Below are positions 25,705-34,814 of a DNA stretch of 64,000 bases, piece by piece. The stretch spans positions 6,448,001-6,512,000 of the forward strand of contig NZ_CP063808.1 in the NCBI RefSeq assembly GCF_018128905.1. Reading direction: 5' to 3'. Positions within the stretch are counted from its first letter, which is position 1, and each line of letters starts with the position of its first letter. Under the pieces are notes generated by a model. The model was not told where the DNA came from. It made no database searches and saw only the letters and a program-made list of their open reading frames with translations. The position numbers and the translations under genes were made by a program. This DNA comes from Streptomyces sp. A2-16 (GTDB taxonomy: Bacteria; Actinomycetota; Actinomycetes; Streptomycetales; Streptomycetaceae).

Positions 25705-26355
25705 TCAGTCGGCGGCCGGGACAACCTCCGGCTCGGCCGCCTGCTTCTGAGCCGTCGCCTTCGCCGCCTTGCGCTTGAGCACCAGCATCGAGGTCAGCCC
25801 GATCAGCACGGCCAGCACGAGCCCGAGCCACGAGAACCGCTTCAGCCAGGACTCCGCGACGATCCCGACGTAGTAGATGACGGCCGTCGTGCCGCCCGCC
25901 CAGACGATCCCGCCCAGCACGTTGGCGATCAGGAACTTCCAGTACGGCATCCGCAGCACACCGGCGAGCGGGCCGGCGAAGATCCTCAGCAGCGCGACGA
26001 AGCGGCCGAAGAACACCGCCCACATGCCCCACTTCTCGAAGGACCGCTCCGCCGTGGCGACATGGCCCTCGCTGAAGTGCCTCGGGAACTTGTTGCCCAG
26101 CCAGGTGAGCAACGGCCGGCCGCCCCTGCGTCCGATCGCGTAGCCGATGGAGTCACCGACGACCGCTCCGACGCTGGCGCACGCGCCGAGCACCACGGGG
26201 TTGATCCCCGCGTGCTGCGAGGACAGCAGCGCGGCGGAGACCAGGATGATCTCGCCGGGGAGCGGGATGCCCAGGCTCTCCAGGCCGATGACCAGGCCCA
26301 CCAGGGCGTAGACGGCGGCCGGGGGCACGGTGTCGAGCCATTCCTGGACGTGCAA
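25705..26355 (-). CDS. DedA family membrane protein
   Basis: 216 residues from TTG 26355, 8 bp after AGGAGG, giving MHVQEWLDTVPP. The SNARE-associated/VTT region contains ESLGIPLPGEIILVSAALL, GDSIGYAIGRRGG, and FFGRFVALLRIFAGPLAGVLRMPYWKF, shown here as landmarks. DedA proteins are cytoplasmic-membrane proteins implicated in lipid-carrier or phospholipid flipping. The C-terminus is a basic, Lys/Ala-rich tail (KRKAAKATAQK). Converges on the gamma-CA-like gene. Confidence 0.92.
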   Translation of the reverse strand: MHVQEWLDTVPPAAVYALVGLVIGLESLGIPLPGEIILVSAALLSSQHAGINPVVLGACASVGAVVGDSIGYAIGRRGGRPLLTWLGNKFPRHFSEGHVATAERSFEKWGMWAVFFGRFVALLRIFAGPLAGVLRMPYWKFLIANVLGGIVWAGGTTAVIYYVGIVAESWLKRFSWLGLVLAVLIGLTSMLVLKRKAAKATAQKQAAEPEVVPAAD

Positions 26356-26454
26356 CGCCGGTTCCTCCTGAGTCGCGTTCCCGGCGCGCGCCAACTGCCG
26401 ACGCACGCCGGGGCAGCCTACCGGTTCACGAGAACCGGCGTCCGGAGCACCGGG

Positions 26455-28386
26455 TCACCGGCCGCCGCCGTGCACCGCACCCGCGCCGAGCACGCCGAGG
26501 CCGGAGGCCACGGGCGCCGTCATCGAGGGCACGGTGTCCACGACCGCGCCCAGCACCGCCCCGGCCACCTCGGCCGGCGCCGCCGGGATCGCGGGCGCGG
26601 CCGGCTCGGAGTCGTCGTGGTCGACCTGCGCGGCCCGTGTCCCGTACCGCTCCTGCGAGCTTCCGTGCTGGTCCGAGGGCCGGTCGGGACTCTCGTCGGA
26701 GTCACCGGGCCCCTTGTCCGAGCGGTCGTCGGAACCGGAGGGCGGGGCCGGGACGAGTCGGGGTGCGGCCGGATCCTCGCCCGACCCTTCGGAGGGCAGG
26801 ACGGACTCGGTGTCCTGCGGCGACTGCGGGCCCTGCTGTGCCGGCGCGCTCTCGCCGGTGGACTCCAGCAGCCACCGCTGCCCCTTCGAGCCATTCCGCT
26901 CGGTGACGACGACGGCCTCCTCCCCCTTCCCGGGCTTCCCGGGCTTTCCGGGCGCGACCAGGAGGCCCTTCCCGCGCCGCAGGAGCAGTTCGCCGCGCAC
27001 GGTGAGGTCGTAGCGGACCTCTCCCGCGTGGGTCAGACAGTCGGCGACCACGATCGACCGCTTCTCGGCGTCGGAGTCCAGGCAGAACCGGGGGTCGGAC
27101 GCGCTGCGCAGCAGTCCGTCCTCCTGGTACGACCACTGCTGGGACCCGGCGGAGGAGCACTCCGCGAGCACGGCTCTCGCACCGTCCGCGATCCGCGCGT
27201 CGTGGGTGTCGAGGCACAGCCCCGCGTCGTCGTTGCGGAGCCTGCCGTGGCCGACCTCGACCGGCTCGCCCATGGACGCGGCGGACGGCGACCCGGCGTC
27301 CCGGGAGACCTGTGACGGGCTCGGCCGTACGGTGTTGCTGCTCACCGCGCCCCAGGTGGCGCCGGGTGCGGGGACACCGCCCTCGTCGGACCAGCCCTTG
27401 GTGACGAGCACCGTCGCGAGCAGGGCCAGGGAGGTCAGACCGGCGCCCACCAGAACGGCCCGGGCGCTCTTGCGGGGCTGGGCCAGGAGACCGGCCGGGA
27501 CCGGGCGGTGGCGCCCGCCGGGCTTCCCGCGGACCGCGCCGGGCCGGGCCGGTTCCGGACGCCCGGCGGCACGCGCGGGCCGCGACTCGAGATAGCGGTG
27601 GGCACCCCAGCCGAGCACCGTCTCGGCGAGCAGCACCTCGAGACCGCCCTCGAAATGGCTGAGCTGTTCGGCCGCGTGACGGCAGTACCGGCATTCCGTC
27701 AGATGTTTGCGGACATCGGGCAGAAGGTCCCCGCCCCGACGAATCGGGACATCCAGGAGACGATTGTAGAAACGGCATTCGCTGGTGGGCGCGAGTTCCC
27801 GGTGGGCGCGGACACAGCCGGTACGGAATTGTTCGCGTGCCTGCTCGACGGCGGCCGTCGCACGGGCCGTGTCCACACCCAGCAGACCGGCCGGTACGGA
27901 TATGGGTTCGGCTTCGACCTCGACATGCCACAGCAGGCATTGGGAGGCCCCGGGAAGGGCCCGGAATGCGCGCTCGGCGAGCAGTCGCCTTTCGGGGGTG
28001 ACGGACCTCGCCGCGCGTAGACCACGGCCACCGATCGTCTTGCGAAGTTCCGGCAGGACGGCGGAGATTTCGTCGTCCGCGGCCCACTCCTTGACGAACT
28101 CCCTCACCGCGACGAGAAGTTGTGGGCGCAGTGCGCCGTCACCCGCCCGTCCGAGGACGCGATGAAATGCCGCGGCGGCCGCCATCGAGGCCGAACCGGA
28201 CCAGGAGGCAAGACAGATGACCGAGTATTCGTAGGTCGCCTGCCAGTGCCGCGCCATCAACAGGGCGACGGCATGGCCGTCCACGCCGTTCTCGCCCAGT
28301 CGGGCCAGAAGATTGCGGTCGGACTCCGCCGGACTCGCTCCGGGGCGTGGGGGGTAAGGGGGTCGTGGCGGGTGAGCGGATTGCAC
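26455..28386 (-). CDS. Sigma-like / zinc anti-sigma / ricin-B membrane fusion protein
   Basis: 643 residues from GTG 28386, 9 bp after GGAAGGA. Residues about 15-180 resemble a degenerate ECF sigma factor (region 2: LMARHWQATYEYSVICLAS; region 4: LPGASQCLLWHVEVE). Then comes a zinc-finger-like H-x3-C-x2-C (HLTECRYC, about 228-235) as in ZAS anti-sigma factors. A single membrane helix follows (about 308-330), then an extracellular ricin-B lectin domain (about 380-510, with GLCLDT, QQW, RFCLDSD). A long Ser/Pro/Asp-rich tail ends the protein. It may link carbohydrate sensing outside the cell to a sigma-like domain inside; no partner is adjacent. The function is inferred only from architecture. 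Confidence 0.85.
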   Translation of the reverse strand: MQSAHPPRPPYPPRPGASPAESDRNLLARLGENGVDGHAVALLMARHWQATYEYSVICLASWSGSASMAAAAAFHRVLGRAGDGALRPQLLVAVREFVKEWAADDEISAVLPELRKTIGGRGLRAARSVTPERRLLAERAFRALPGASQCLLWHVEVEAEPISVPAGLLGVDTARATAAVEQAREQFRTGCVRAHRELAPTSECRFYNRLLDVPIRRGGDLLPDVRKHLTECRYCRHAAEQLSHFEGGLEVLLAETVLGWGAHRYLESRPARAAGRPEPARPGAVRGKPGGRHRPVPAGLLAQPRKSARAVLVGAGLTSLALLATVLVTKGWSDEGGVPAPGATWGAVSSNTVRPSPSQVSRDAGSPSAASMGEPVEVGHGRLRNDDAGLCLDTHDARIADGARAVLAECSSAGSQQWSYQEDGLLRSASDPRFCLDSDAEKRSIVVADCLTHAGEVRYDLTVRGELLLRRGKGLLVAPGKPGKPGKGEEAVVVTERNGSKGQRWLLESTGESAPAQQGPQSPQDTESVLPSEGSGEDPAAPRLVPAPPSGSDDRSDKGPGDSDESPDRPSDQHGSSQERYGTRAAQVDHDDSEPAAPAIPAAPAEVAGAVLGAVVDTVPSMTAPVASGLGVLGAGAVHGGGR

Positions 28387-28740
28387 GGGACGAATTCCTT
28401 CCAAGCCGCAGGACCGCATGGAATATGCGCCCTCGGAAAGCAGGAGCTTGATTGGTGCATACCTACGCCGCGTCAGATACGACCCGGCCGTCGGGGGGGG
28501 CGCTCACCTTCGCACAATTCATGCACGTCAAACAAGAAGTTGGAGTGACCCATGTTCAAAAAGACTCAAGTTCAGAAATGTTACCGACGGTATCCGCACC
28601 CGCATTCGAAATTAAGCGGGAGGCGGCCCTCAAGTTGTGTGCGTGGTCGGATGCTTGGCACACGAAATCTCCAACGCCGGGCCGGGTCCACAGCGGGCTC
28701 CCAGGAGCCTCCCGGCCCGCTCTCATCCCGGTGACGCAGC
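28387..28740. other. Intergenic region between the ricin-fusion gene and galU
   Basis: About 354 bp between divergent genes. It is AT-richer than the surroundings around 28530-28625. A 60-aa open frame starts at ATG 28552 after GGAGTGACCC, but its codon use and sequence (Arg/Pro/Ser-rich, no recognisable fold) do not support a gene. No palindrome or RNA structure stood out. It presumably holds the promoters of both flanking genes. Confidence 0.4.
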
Positions 28741-29703
28741 ATGACCCTCATGATCATCCCCCACACCACCGACACCACCGCTCCTCGCCGCACGGTGCGC
28801 AAGGCGGTCGTCCCGGCCGCCGGGCTCGGCACCCGGTTCCTGCCGGCGACCAAGGCGACGCCGAAGGAGATGCTCCCGGTCGTCGACAAGCCGGCCATCC
28901 AGTACGTCGTCGAGGAGGCCGCCGCGGCCGGGCTGAACGACGTACTGATGGTCACCGGCCGCCACAAGCGGGCCATCGAGGACCACTTCGACAACGCCTT
29001 CGAACTGGAGCAGGTCCTGGCGGCCAAGGGCGACGCGGTACGCCTGGACGCGGTACGTGACCCGGCCCGCCTCGCCGACATCCACCACATCCGCCAGGGC
29101 GAGCCGCTCGGACTCGGCCACGCGGTGCTCTGCGCCCGCCGTCACGTCGGCGACCAGCCCTTCGCGGTGCTCCTGGGCGACGACCTGATCGACCCGCGCG
29201 AGACCCTGCTCAGCACGATGCTCGACGTCCGCGACCGGTACGCAGGGAGCGTGGTCGCCCTCATGGAGGTGCCCCGCGAGCAGATCCACCTCTACGGCTG
29301 CGCGGCGGTGGAGCCGACGCAGGAGAAGGGCGTGGTCCGGGTGAGCGGCCTGGTGGAGAAGCCTTCGCCGACGGCCGCGCCCAGCGCATACGCGGTCATC
29401 GGCCGCTATGTCCTCGATCCCGCGGTCTTCGACGTCCTGGACCGGACCCCGCCGGGCCGCGGCGGCGAGATCCAGCTCACCGACGCCCTCCAGACGCTCG
29501 CGACCGACGGCACGGTCCACGGCGTCCTCTTCGACGGGCTCCGCTACGACACCGGCGACAAGGCGGACTACCTCCGCACCGTGGTCCGCCTGGCCTGCGC
29601 CCGGCCCGATCTGGGCCCGGAGTTCACCGACTGGCTCAAGGGGTTCGTGGCGGAGCTGGACAACGGTGAGGGGGTGCAGGAGGGGCGTCGGTTGGCGGCC
29701 TGA
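28741..29703 (+). CDS. galU: UTP-glucose-1-phosphate uridylyltransferase
   Basis: 320 residues. The nucleotidyltransferase signature VVPAAGLGTRFLPATKATPK and EMLPVVDKPAIQYVVEEA are at the N-terminus. VLLGDDLID carries the metal-binding Asp, and VEKPSP and GGEIQLTDAL follow. It makes UDP-glucose from UTP and glucose-1-phosphate for cell-wall glycans, trehalose and glycoconjugates. Cytoplasmic. Stands alone on the + strand. Confidence 0.95.
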   Translation: MTLMIIPHTTDTTAPRRTVRKAVVPAAGLGTRFLPATKATPKEMLPVVDKPAIQYVVEEAAAAGLNDVLMVTGRHKRAIEDHFDNAFELEQVLAAKGDAVRLDAVRDPARLADIHHIRQGEPLGLGHAVLCARRHVGDQPFAVLLGDDLIDPRETLLSTMLDVRDRYAGSVVALMEVPREQIHLYGCAAVEPTQEKGVVRVSGLVEKPSPTAAPSAYAVIGRYVLDPAVFDVLDRTPPGRGGEIQLTDALQTLATDGTVHGVLFDGLRYDTGDKADYLRTVVRLACARPDLGPEFTDWLKGFVAELDNGEGVQEGRRLAA

Positions 29704-29774
29704 ACGACGAGGCCCGGGCCGGCGACACGTGCTCGCCCCGCGGCTCCGCGCTCAGCCGGCCCGCCGCCCCGCGC

Positions 29775-30227
29775 TCAGCCGTTGGGCCGCAGCGTCCACA
29801 CCACCGTCATCTCGCCGGTGACCGCCCCGTCCCCGCGGCGGATCTCGATCGTGACCGGGAACTCGGGGCGTTCCCCGGCGTCGAGCTGGGCGACCACCTC
29901 GGCGGCCGGGCGGCCGAGGGTCGCCGTGGCGGTCACCGGGCCCATCGCGAGCTTGCGATAGGCGATCTCCGCGTTGACGGCGAGCGGTACCGCGCGCGAG
30001 AGCTGGTCGCCGAAGGCGGCCAGCACGACCGCCCCGCTGGCCGACTCGGCGAGCGTGAACATCGCCCCGGCGTGCGGCCCGCCCACGTGGTTGTGGAACT
30101 CCCCCTGGTCGGGCAGGGCGACCACGACCTTCTCCGGGCCGGTCTCCAGGAACTCGAGGTTCAGGGTCCGGACCATGGGCACGGTGGCGGCGAGCATCTC
30201 GCCGACGGACATCTGATCTGCGCTCAT
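29775..30227 (-). CDS. Hotdog-fold thioesterase-like protein (DUF4442/PaaI-like)
   Basis: 150 residues. A hotdog-fold core contains HNHVGGPHAGAMFTLAESASGAV, in the position of the PaaI-type active-site helix, and an NAEIAYRKLAMGPVTA strand. Such proteins hydrolyse acyl-CoA thioesters or act as non-catalytic relatives. No neighbour identifies the substrate. It is divergent from an MFS transporter about 126 bp away. Confidence 0.83.
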   Translation of the reverse strand: MSADQMSVGEMLAATVPMVRTLNLEFLETGPEKVVVALPDQGEFHNHVGGPHAGAMFTLAESASGAVVLAAFGDQLSRAVPLAVNAEIAYRKLAMGPVTATATLGRPAAEVVAQLDAGERPEFPVTIEIRRGDGAVTGEMTVVWTLRPNG

Positions 30228-30353
30228 GCCGCGATGTTACCCATGGGTAGCCATCGCGGACAGGTCCGGTACCCGTGATCGCCGTCTCTTCGCGTCCGGA
30301 TCCGGCCCACAAAGGGTTTGGCAGGACGGCGTCCCGGCGGCGATAGTCGGCCG

Positions 30354-31652
30354 GTGACCCCCTCCGCCGACTCCTCCCGTGCCCGCAGGCCCGCCTGGGC
30401 GAGCCGCAACTACAGCCTGCTGACCGCCGCCGCGTTCATCACCAACCTCGGCAGCAACGGCGCCCTCATCGCCGCCGCGTTCGCCGTACTGGAGACGGGC
30501 GGCGACGGCGGCGACGTGGGCCTGGTGGCCGCCGCCCGCACCCTGCCGCTGGTGGTGTTCCTGCTGATCGGCGGCGCGGTGGCCGACCGCCTGCCCCGGC
30601 ACCGTGTGATGGTCGCGGCGAACGCCCTCAACTGTCTCTCCCAGGGCGCGTTCGCCGTCCTCGTGCTGACCGGCGAACCCCGCCTGTGGCAGATGATGCT
30701 GCTGACCGCGCTCGGCGGCACGGGCCACGCGTTCTTCAGCCCGGCGGCCGAGGGCATGCTGCTGTCCTCGGTGAGCGGCGAGCAGGCCGGCCGGGCCTTC
30801 GCGGTGTTCCGGATGGCGATGCAGGGCGCGGCGCTGGGCGGTGCCGCGCTCGGTGGCGCGATGGTCGCCGCGGTCGGCCCGGGCTGGGTCCTCGCCGCGG
30901 ACGCCGCCGCGTTCGCGCTCGCCGGTTCGCTGCGCTCCTTCCTCGACGTCGGTCACATCGCCGCCCGTCCCCCGGGCGCCGGCCTGCTGGCCGACCTGCG
31001 CGACGGCTGGCGGGAGGTCGCGAGCAGGCCGTGGCTGTGGGGCATCGTCGTCCAGTTCTCCGTGGCCAACGCGGTCCTCGGCGCCGCCGACGCCGTCTAC
31101 GGCCCGCTCGTCGCCCGGGACGACCTCGGCGGGGCGGGCCCCTGGGGCGTGGCTCTCGGCTTCTTCGGCGCGGGCACGGTCGTCGGCGCCCTCCTGATGA
31201 CCCGGTGGAAGCCGCACCGGCTGCTGTTCGTGGGCATCCTCTGCGTGTTCCCGATGGCGCTGCCGTCCGCCGCGCTCGCCGTTCCGGTGTCGGTGCCCCT
31301 GCTGTGCACGGCGATGTTCGTGGCCGGCGTGACCATAGAGGTGTTCGGTGTCTCCTGGATGACCGCCCTGCACCAGGAGATACCGGAGGACAAGCTCTCC
31401 CGTGTCTCGGCCTACGACTGGTTCGGCTCGGTCGCCCTCATGCCGCTCGCGGCGGCGCTGGCGGGCCCGGCGGAGTCGGCGTTCGGGCGCACGGCGGCCC
31501 TGTGGGGCTGCTCGGGCCTGATCGCGGCGGTCACGGCAGCCGTCCTGTGCGTACCCGACGTCCGCGACCTGCGCCGGAACACCAAACGGATCGCCCGGGC
31601 CGGCGCGGACGACTCAGCCGACGCCGAACGCACCGTCGGGGGGCTCGGGTGA
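30354..31652 (+). CDS. MFS exporter
   Basis: 432 residues from GTG 30354 (VTPSADSSRARR). About 12 transmembrane segments. The MFS motif A region appears as GGAVADRLPRHRVM between helices 2 and 3, and the family resembles macrolide/enterobactin-type exporters (MFS_3). Substrate unknown. Its last 39 bp overlap the end of the convergent spermidine-synthase-like gene. Confidence 0.9.
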   Translation: MTPSADSSRARRPAWASRNYSLLTAAAFITNLGSNGALIAAAFAVLETGGDGGDVGLVAAARTLPLVVFLLIGGAVADRLPRHRVMVAANALNCLSQGAFAVLVLTGEPRLWQMMLLTALGGTGHAFFSPAAEGMLLSSVSGEQAGRAFAVFRMAMQGAALGGAALGGAMVAAVGPGWVLAADAAAFALAGSLRSFLDVGHIAARPPGAGLLADLRDGWREVASRPWLWGIVVQFSVANAVLGAADAVYGPLVARDDLGGAGPWGVALGFFGAGTVVGALLMTRWKPHRLLFVGILCVFPMALPSAALAVPVSVPLLCTAMFVAGVTIEVFGVSWMTALHQEIPEDKLSRVSAYDWFGSVALMPLAAALAGPAESAFGRTAALWGCSGLIAAVTAAVLCVPDVRDLRRNTKRIARAGADDSADAERTVGGLG

Positions 31653-32459
31653 CGCCACGGCCTGCTGGTCCCGCACCGGCCGCGCCGCACCGATGAACGT
31701 CCGCAGCCCTGTCCCGTGTTCGACCCGCGCCGGAAAGGCGTCGGCCGCCGTGCGCCGGGCCAGAGCCGCCGTGTCGAGGGGCCGGCGCGCGGCGACGAGC
31801 ACCGCGTTCCCGAACCGCCGCCCGCGCAGCACTCCCGGCTCGGCGATCAGCACGAGCTCGTCGAACACCTCGGCGAAGTTGGCGAACTGGGACCGCAGGA
31901 ACGCGAAGGGCGCGGAGTCGGCGAGGTTGGCGAGATAGATCCCGTCGCCCCGGAGCACCCGCGCGGCCTCACGGGCGTACTCCAGAGAGGTCAGTTGCGC
32001 GGGGACCCGCGAGCCTCCGAAGACGTCGGCGACGAGCACGTCGGCGGACGCGTCCGGAGCCTTTTCCAGCCATCCTCGGGCGTCGGCTGCGTGCAGCGCG
32101 ATACTCGCCGCGTCCGGAAGCGGCAGATGCTCGACGACCAGGTCCAGCAGCCCCCGGTCGAAGTCGACGACGTCCTGCCGCGACCCCGGCCGGGTGGCCG
32201 CCAGGTACCGCGGCAGCGTCAGCGCGCCCCCACCGAGGTGCACGACGTCCAGCGCCCGCCCCGCCTCCCCGATCCCGTCCAGGACATGTCCGAGCCGCCG
32301 GACGTACTCGAACTCCAGATGCGTCGGCTCGTCGAGATCGACGTAGGACTGCGGAGCCCCGTCGACGGTCAGCAACCAGGCCCGCTCCCGGTCGACGTCG
32401 GGCATGAGCTTGGCGAAGCCGAAGTCGGTGGACCTGGCCACGGGTATCGAGTCGTTCAC
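31614..32459 (-). CDS. Spermidine synthase-like methyltransferase-fold protein
   Basis: 281 residues from GTG 32459. A SAM/dcSAM-binding Rossmann fold is visible: LDVVHLGGGALTLPRYLAA (motif I), VVDFDRGLLDLV (acidic ligand), and VLVADVFGGSRVP. It resembles the spermidine-synthase-like proteins common in actinobacteria, many of which have no proven aminopropyl transfer. There is no membrane part. The C-terminus overlaps the convergent MFS gene. Confidence 0.85.
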   Translation of the reverse strand: MNDSIPVARSTDFGFAKLMPDVDRERAWLLTVDGAPQSYVDLDEPTHLEFEYVRRLGHVLDGIGEAGRALDVVHLGGGALTLPRYLAATRPGSRQDVVDFDRGLLDLVVEHLPLPDAASIALHAADARGWLEKAPDASADVLVADVFGGSRVPAQLTSLEYAREAARVLRGDGIYLANLADSAPFAFLRSQFANFAEVFDELVLIAEPGVLRGRRFGNAVLVAARRPLDTAALARRTAADAFPARVEHGTGLRTFIGAARPVRDQQAVASPEPPDGAFGVG

Positions 32460-32543
32460 CCGTCCAGTGTGCCGACTCGGGGGTGCGGGGGACTGCGCGA
32501 CCGGCCACGACGGCCCCGCAGTCCCCACGCACCGGTTCCGCCC

Positions 32544-33713
32544 CTAGGGGACGGCGGTGACGGTCCCGGCCCCGACGGTCCTGCCACCCTCACGGATGGC
32601 GAACCCGAGCCCCGCCTCGAGCGGCACGTCCCGACCCAGCTCCACGGTCATGACGACCTTCTCCCCCGGCCGGGCGACGGCGACCTCACCGAGGTCGACG
32701 TCCCCCACGACGTCCGCCGTACGGATGTAGAACTGCGGCCGGTACCCGGTCGAGACGGGCGTCGTGCGCCCGCCCTCCCGCGCGGACAGCACGTACACCT
32801 GCGCGGTGAAGCGACGACTGGGCACCACACTGCCCGGCGCGGCCACGACATGCCCCCGCCGGACCGCGTCCCGCGGCACGCCCCGCAGCAGCAGGGCCAC
32901 GTTGTCCCCGGCCTGTGCCTCCTCCATGGGCTTGCCGAAGGTCTCGACCCCGGTCACCACCGTGTCCACGGCGGCGCCGAGCACTTCGACCCGGTCGCCC
33001 ACCCGCACGGTGCCCCGCTCGACCGCGCCGGTCACGACCGTCCCCCGGCCGGTGATGGTCAGCACGTTCTCGACGGGCAGCAGGAACGGCGCGTCCAGAT
33101 ACCGCTCCGGGATGGGCACGTAGGTGTCCACCGCGTCGAGCAGCGCCTCGATCGACGCCGTCCAGCGCGGGTCCCCCTCCAGGGCCTTCAGCCCCGAGAC
33201 CCGTACGACGGGCACGGCGTCGCCGCCGTAGCCGTGCGCGGTGAGCAGCTCACGGACCTCCAGCTCGACGAGCTCGACCAGCTCCTCGTCGGCCGCGTCC
33301 GCCTTGTTGAGGGCGACCACCACGTGGTCGACCCCGACCTGCCGGGCGAGCAGCACGTGCTCCGCGGTCTGCGGCATGATCCCGTCGAGCGCGGAGACGA
33401 CGAGGATCGCCCCGTCGAGCTGCGCGGCCCCGGTGACCATGTTCTTGACGTAGTCGGCGTGGCCCGGCATGTCCACGTGCGCGTAGTGCCGGGTGTCGGT
33501 CTCGTACTCGACGTGCGCGATGTTGATGGTGATCCCGCGCGCGGCCTCCTCCGGGGCCCGGTCGATGCGGTCGAACGGCACGAACGTGCCGCTGCCGCGC
33601 TCGGCCAGCACCTTGGTGATGGCGGCGGTCAGGGTGGTCTTGCCGTGGTCGACGTGGCCCATCGTGCCGATGTTCAGATGCGGCTTGGTGCGCACGTATG
33701 CGGTTTTGGACAT
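32544..33713 (-). CDS. tuf3: Elongation factor Tu, divergent (EF-Tu3/tuf3 type)
   Basis: 389 residues, a few shorter than the main EF-Tu. G motifs: [10 protein letters not shown] (G1), RGITI (G2), [12 protein letters not shown] (G3, where canonical EF-Tu has DCPGH), NKAD (G4, canonical NKCD). Domain II begins near 205 and domain III has [12 protein letters not shown]. The many substitutions relative to the housekeeping protein fit the second-type tuf3 of Streptomyces, a dispensable paralogue reported to be under positive stringent control. It stands alone, without the rpsL-rpsG-fusA context of tuf1. Confidence 0.93.
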   Translation of the reverse strand: MSKTAYVRTKPHLNIGTMGHVDHGKTTLTAAITKVLAERGSGTFVPFDRIDRAPEEAARGITINIAHVEYETDTRHYAHVDMPGHADYVKNMVTGAAQLDGAILVVSALDGIMPQTAEHVLLARQVGVDHVVVALNKADAADEELVELVELEVRELLTAHGYGGDAVPVVRVSGLKALEGDPRWTASIEALLDAVDTYVPIPERYLDAPFLLPVENVLTITGRGTVVTGAVERGTVRVGDRVEVLGAAVDTVVTGVETFGKPMEEAQAGDNVALLLRGVPRDAVRRGHVVAAPGSVVPSRRFTAQVYVLSAREGGRTTPVSTGYRPQFYIRTADVVGDVDLGEVAVARPGEKVVMTVELGRDVPLEAGLGFAIREGGRTVGAGTVTAVP

Positions 33714-34030
33714 GGCGATACCTCGAAGCCTCTTCGTGTTCGTGGAAGAACGGGGACCCCAAGGACTCGCCGACCCTCCCCCTGCGGGGTCCGCCGGACG
33801 ATCCGGGAAGGGTCAGCTTCGGGCGCCGTCTGCGGCGGCCGGGAAAACGGGAACGGCAGCCTTCGGCGCATCCGCGACTGCGGATGCTGCGAGAGCGAAG
33901 GCGTACCGGAACATGACGCAGATCATGTCCGATGCGTCGTCCCACGTCGAACGGTTTTCCGCGGCGTGCGTCCGCACAACCGACGGCATCCGTAGGGCGA
34001 TCACTCAGCCGTGTCGGTTACCGTCACAGG
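33714..34030. promoter_or_regulatory. Leader and promoter region between tuf3 and the TVP38-family gene
   Basis: 317 bp between divergent starts with no gene. GCATCCGC (33868-33875) and GCGGATGC (33880-33887) form an 8-bp stem with a 4-nt loop, about 155 bp upstream of tuf3. If the tuf3 transcript starts beyond it, this could act as an attenuator or processing element. The rest shows no clear operator. Confidence 0.4.
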
Positions 34031-34798
34031 ATGCTCGATGCCACCACCCGCTCTGGGGGCACCGCCACGGCCACTCCCCCGGCCATCGCCACGGAGCTCG
34101 CTCTCCCCGCCCCCGCTCCGGTGGGTCTCACCGCCCGCTGCACGAGAGTGCTGCTGTCGCCGTGGTCCCGGCTCTCCCTGCTGGTCGCGCTGCTCGCGGG
34201 CGCCGCCACCACGGTCCTGCTCTTCGAACCGCAGAGACTGCTCTCGGACGGCTGGCCGCCGCAACTCGGCGGGATCGCGGCCGCGGTCGTGTTCGGCGTG
34301 GCGTACGGGCTGTGCACGGTCGCCTTCGTGCCGCGCCCGCTGCTGAACCTCGCGGCGGGGGCCCTGTTCGGCTCGCAGCTGGGTCTCGCGTCGGCGCTCG
34401 CCGGGACGGTGCTCGGGGCGGGGCTCGCCTTCGGGCTGGGCCGGGTGCTCGGCCAGGACGCGCTGCGGCCGCTGCTGCGGGGGCGGTGGCTGAAGGCGGC
34501 GGACGGGCAGTTGAGCCGGCACGGGTTCCGCTCGATGCTCGCGGCCCGGCTGTTTCCCGGGGTGCCGTTCTGGGCGGCGAACTACTGTGCCGCGGTCTCC
34601 CGTATGGGATATGTGCCGTTCCTCGTGGCGACGGCGCTCGGGTCGGTACCGAACACCGCCGCTTACGTCGTCGCCGGGGCGCGTGCTTCCGCGCCCACGT
34701 CACCCGCGTTCCTCATCGCCATGGCCGCGATCGCCCTGCCGGCTCTGGCGGGGGCGGTGGTCGCCTGGCGCAAGCGGCACCACCTGCGCAGGCCGTGA
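34031..34798 (+). CDS. TVP38/TMEM64 (VTT-domain) family membrane protein
   Basis: 255 residues from ATG 34031. Several hydrophobic segments flank the VTT core: FVPRPLLNLAAGALFGSQLG, GRVLGQDALRPLL, and AARLFPGVPFWAANYCAAVSRM. A basic C-terminus follows (WRKRHHLRRP). It is a cytoplasmic-membrane protein of the DedA/TMEM64 superfamily with a suspected lipid-transport role. It is divergent from tuf3, and its stop is 17 bp from the convergent thiolase. Confidence 0.88.
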   Translation: MLDATTRSGGTATATPPAIATELALPAPAPVGLTARCTRVLLSPWSRLSLLVALLAGAATTVLLFEPQRLLSDGWPPQLGGIAAAVVFGVAYGLCTVAFVPRPLLNLAAGALFGSQLGLASALAGTVLGAGLAFGLGRVLGQDALRPLLRGRWLKAADGQLSRHGFRSMLAARLFPGVPFWAANYCAAVSRMGYVPFLVATALGSVPNTAAYVVAGARASAPTSPAFLIAMAAIALPALAGAVVAWRKRHHLRRP

Positions 34799-34814
34799 GG
34801 GCGCCGCGGCGCGG

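Noticed and set aside
28552-28734. 60-aa open frame MFKKTQVQKCYRRYPHPHSK
   Set aside because: A plausible ribosome-binding site exists, but the codon use and residue composition are not coding-like and the frame runs up to galU.
31716-33995. 759-aa + strand frame opposite EF-Tu and the spermidine-synthase-like gene
   Set aside because: Antisense shadow of two recognisable proteins.
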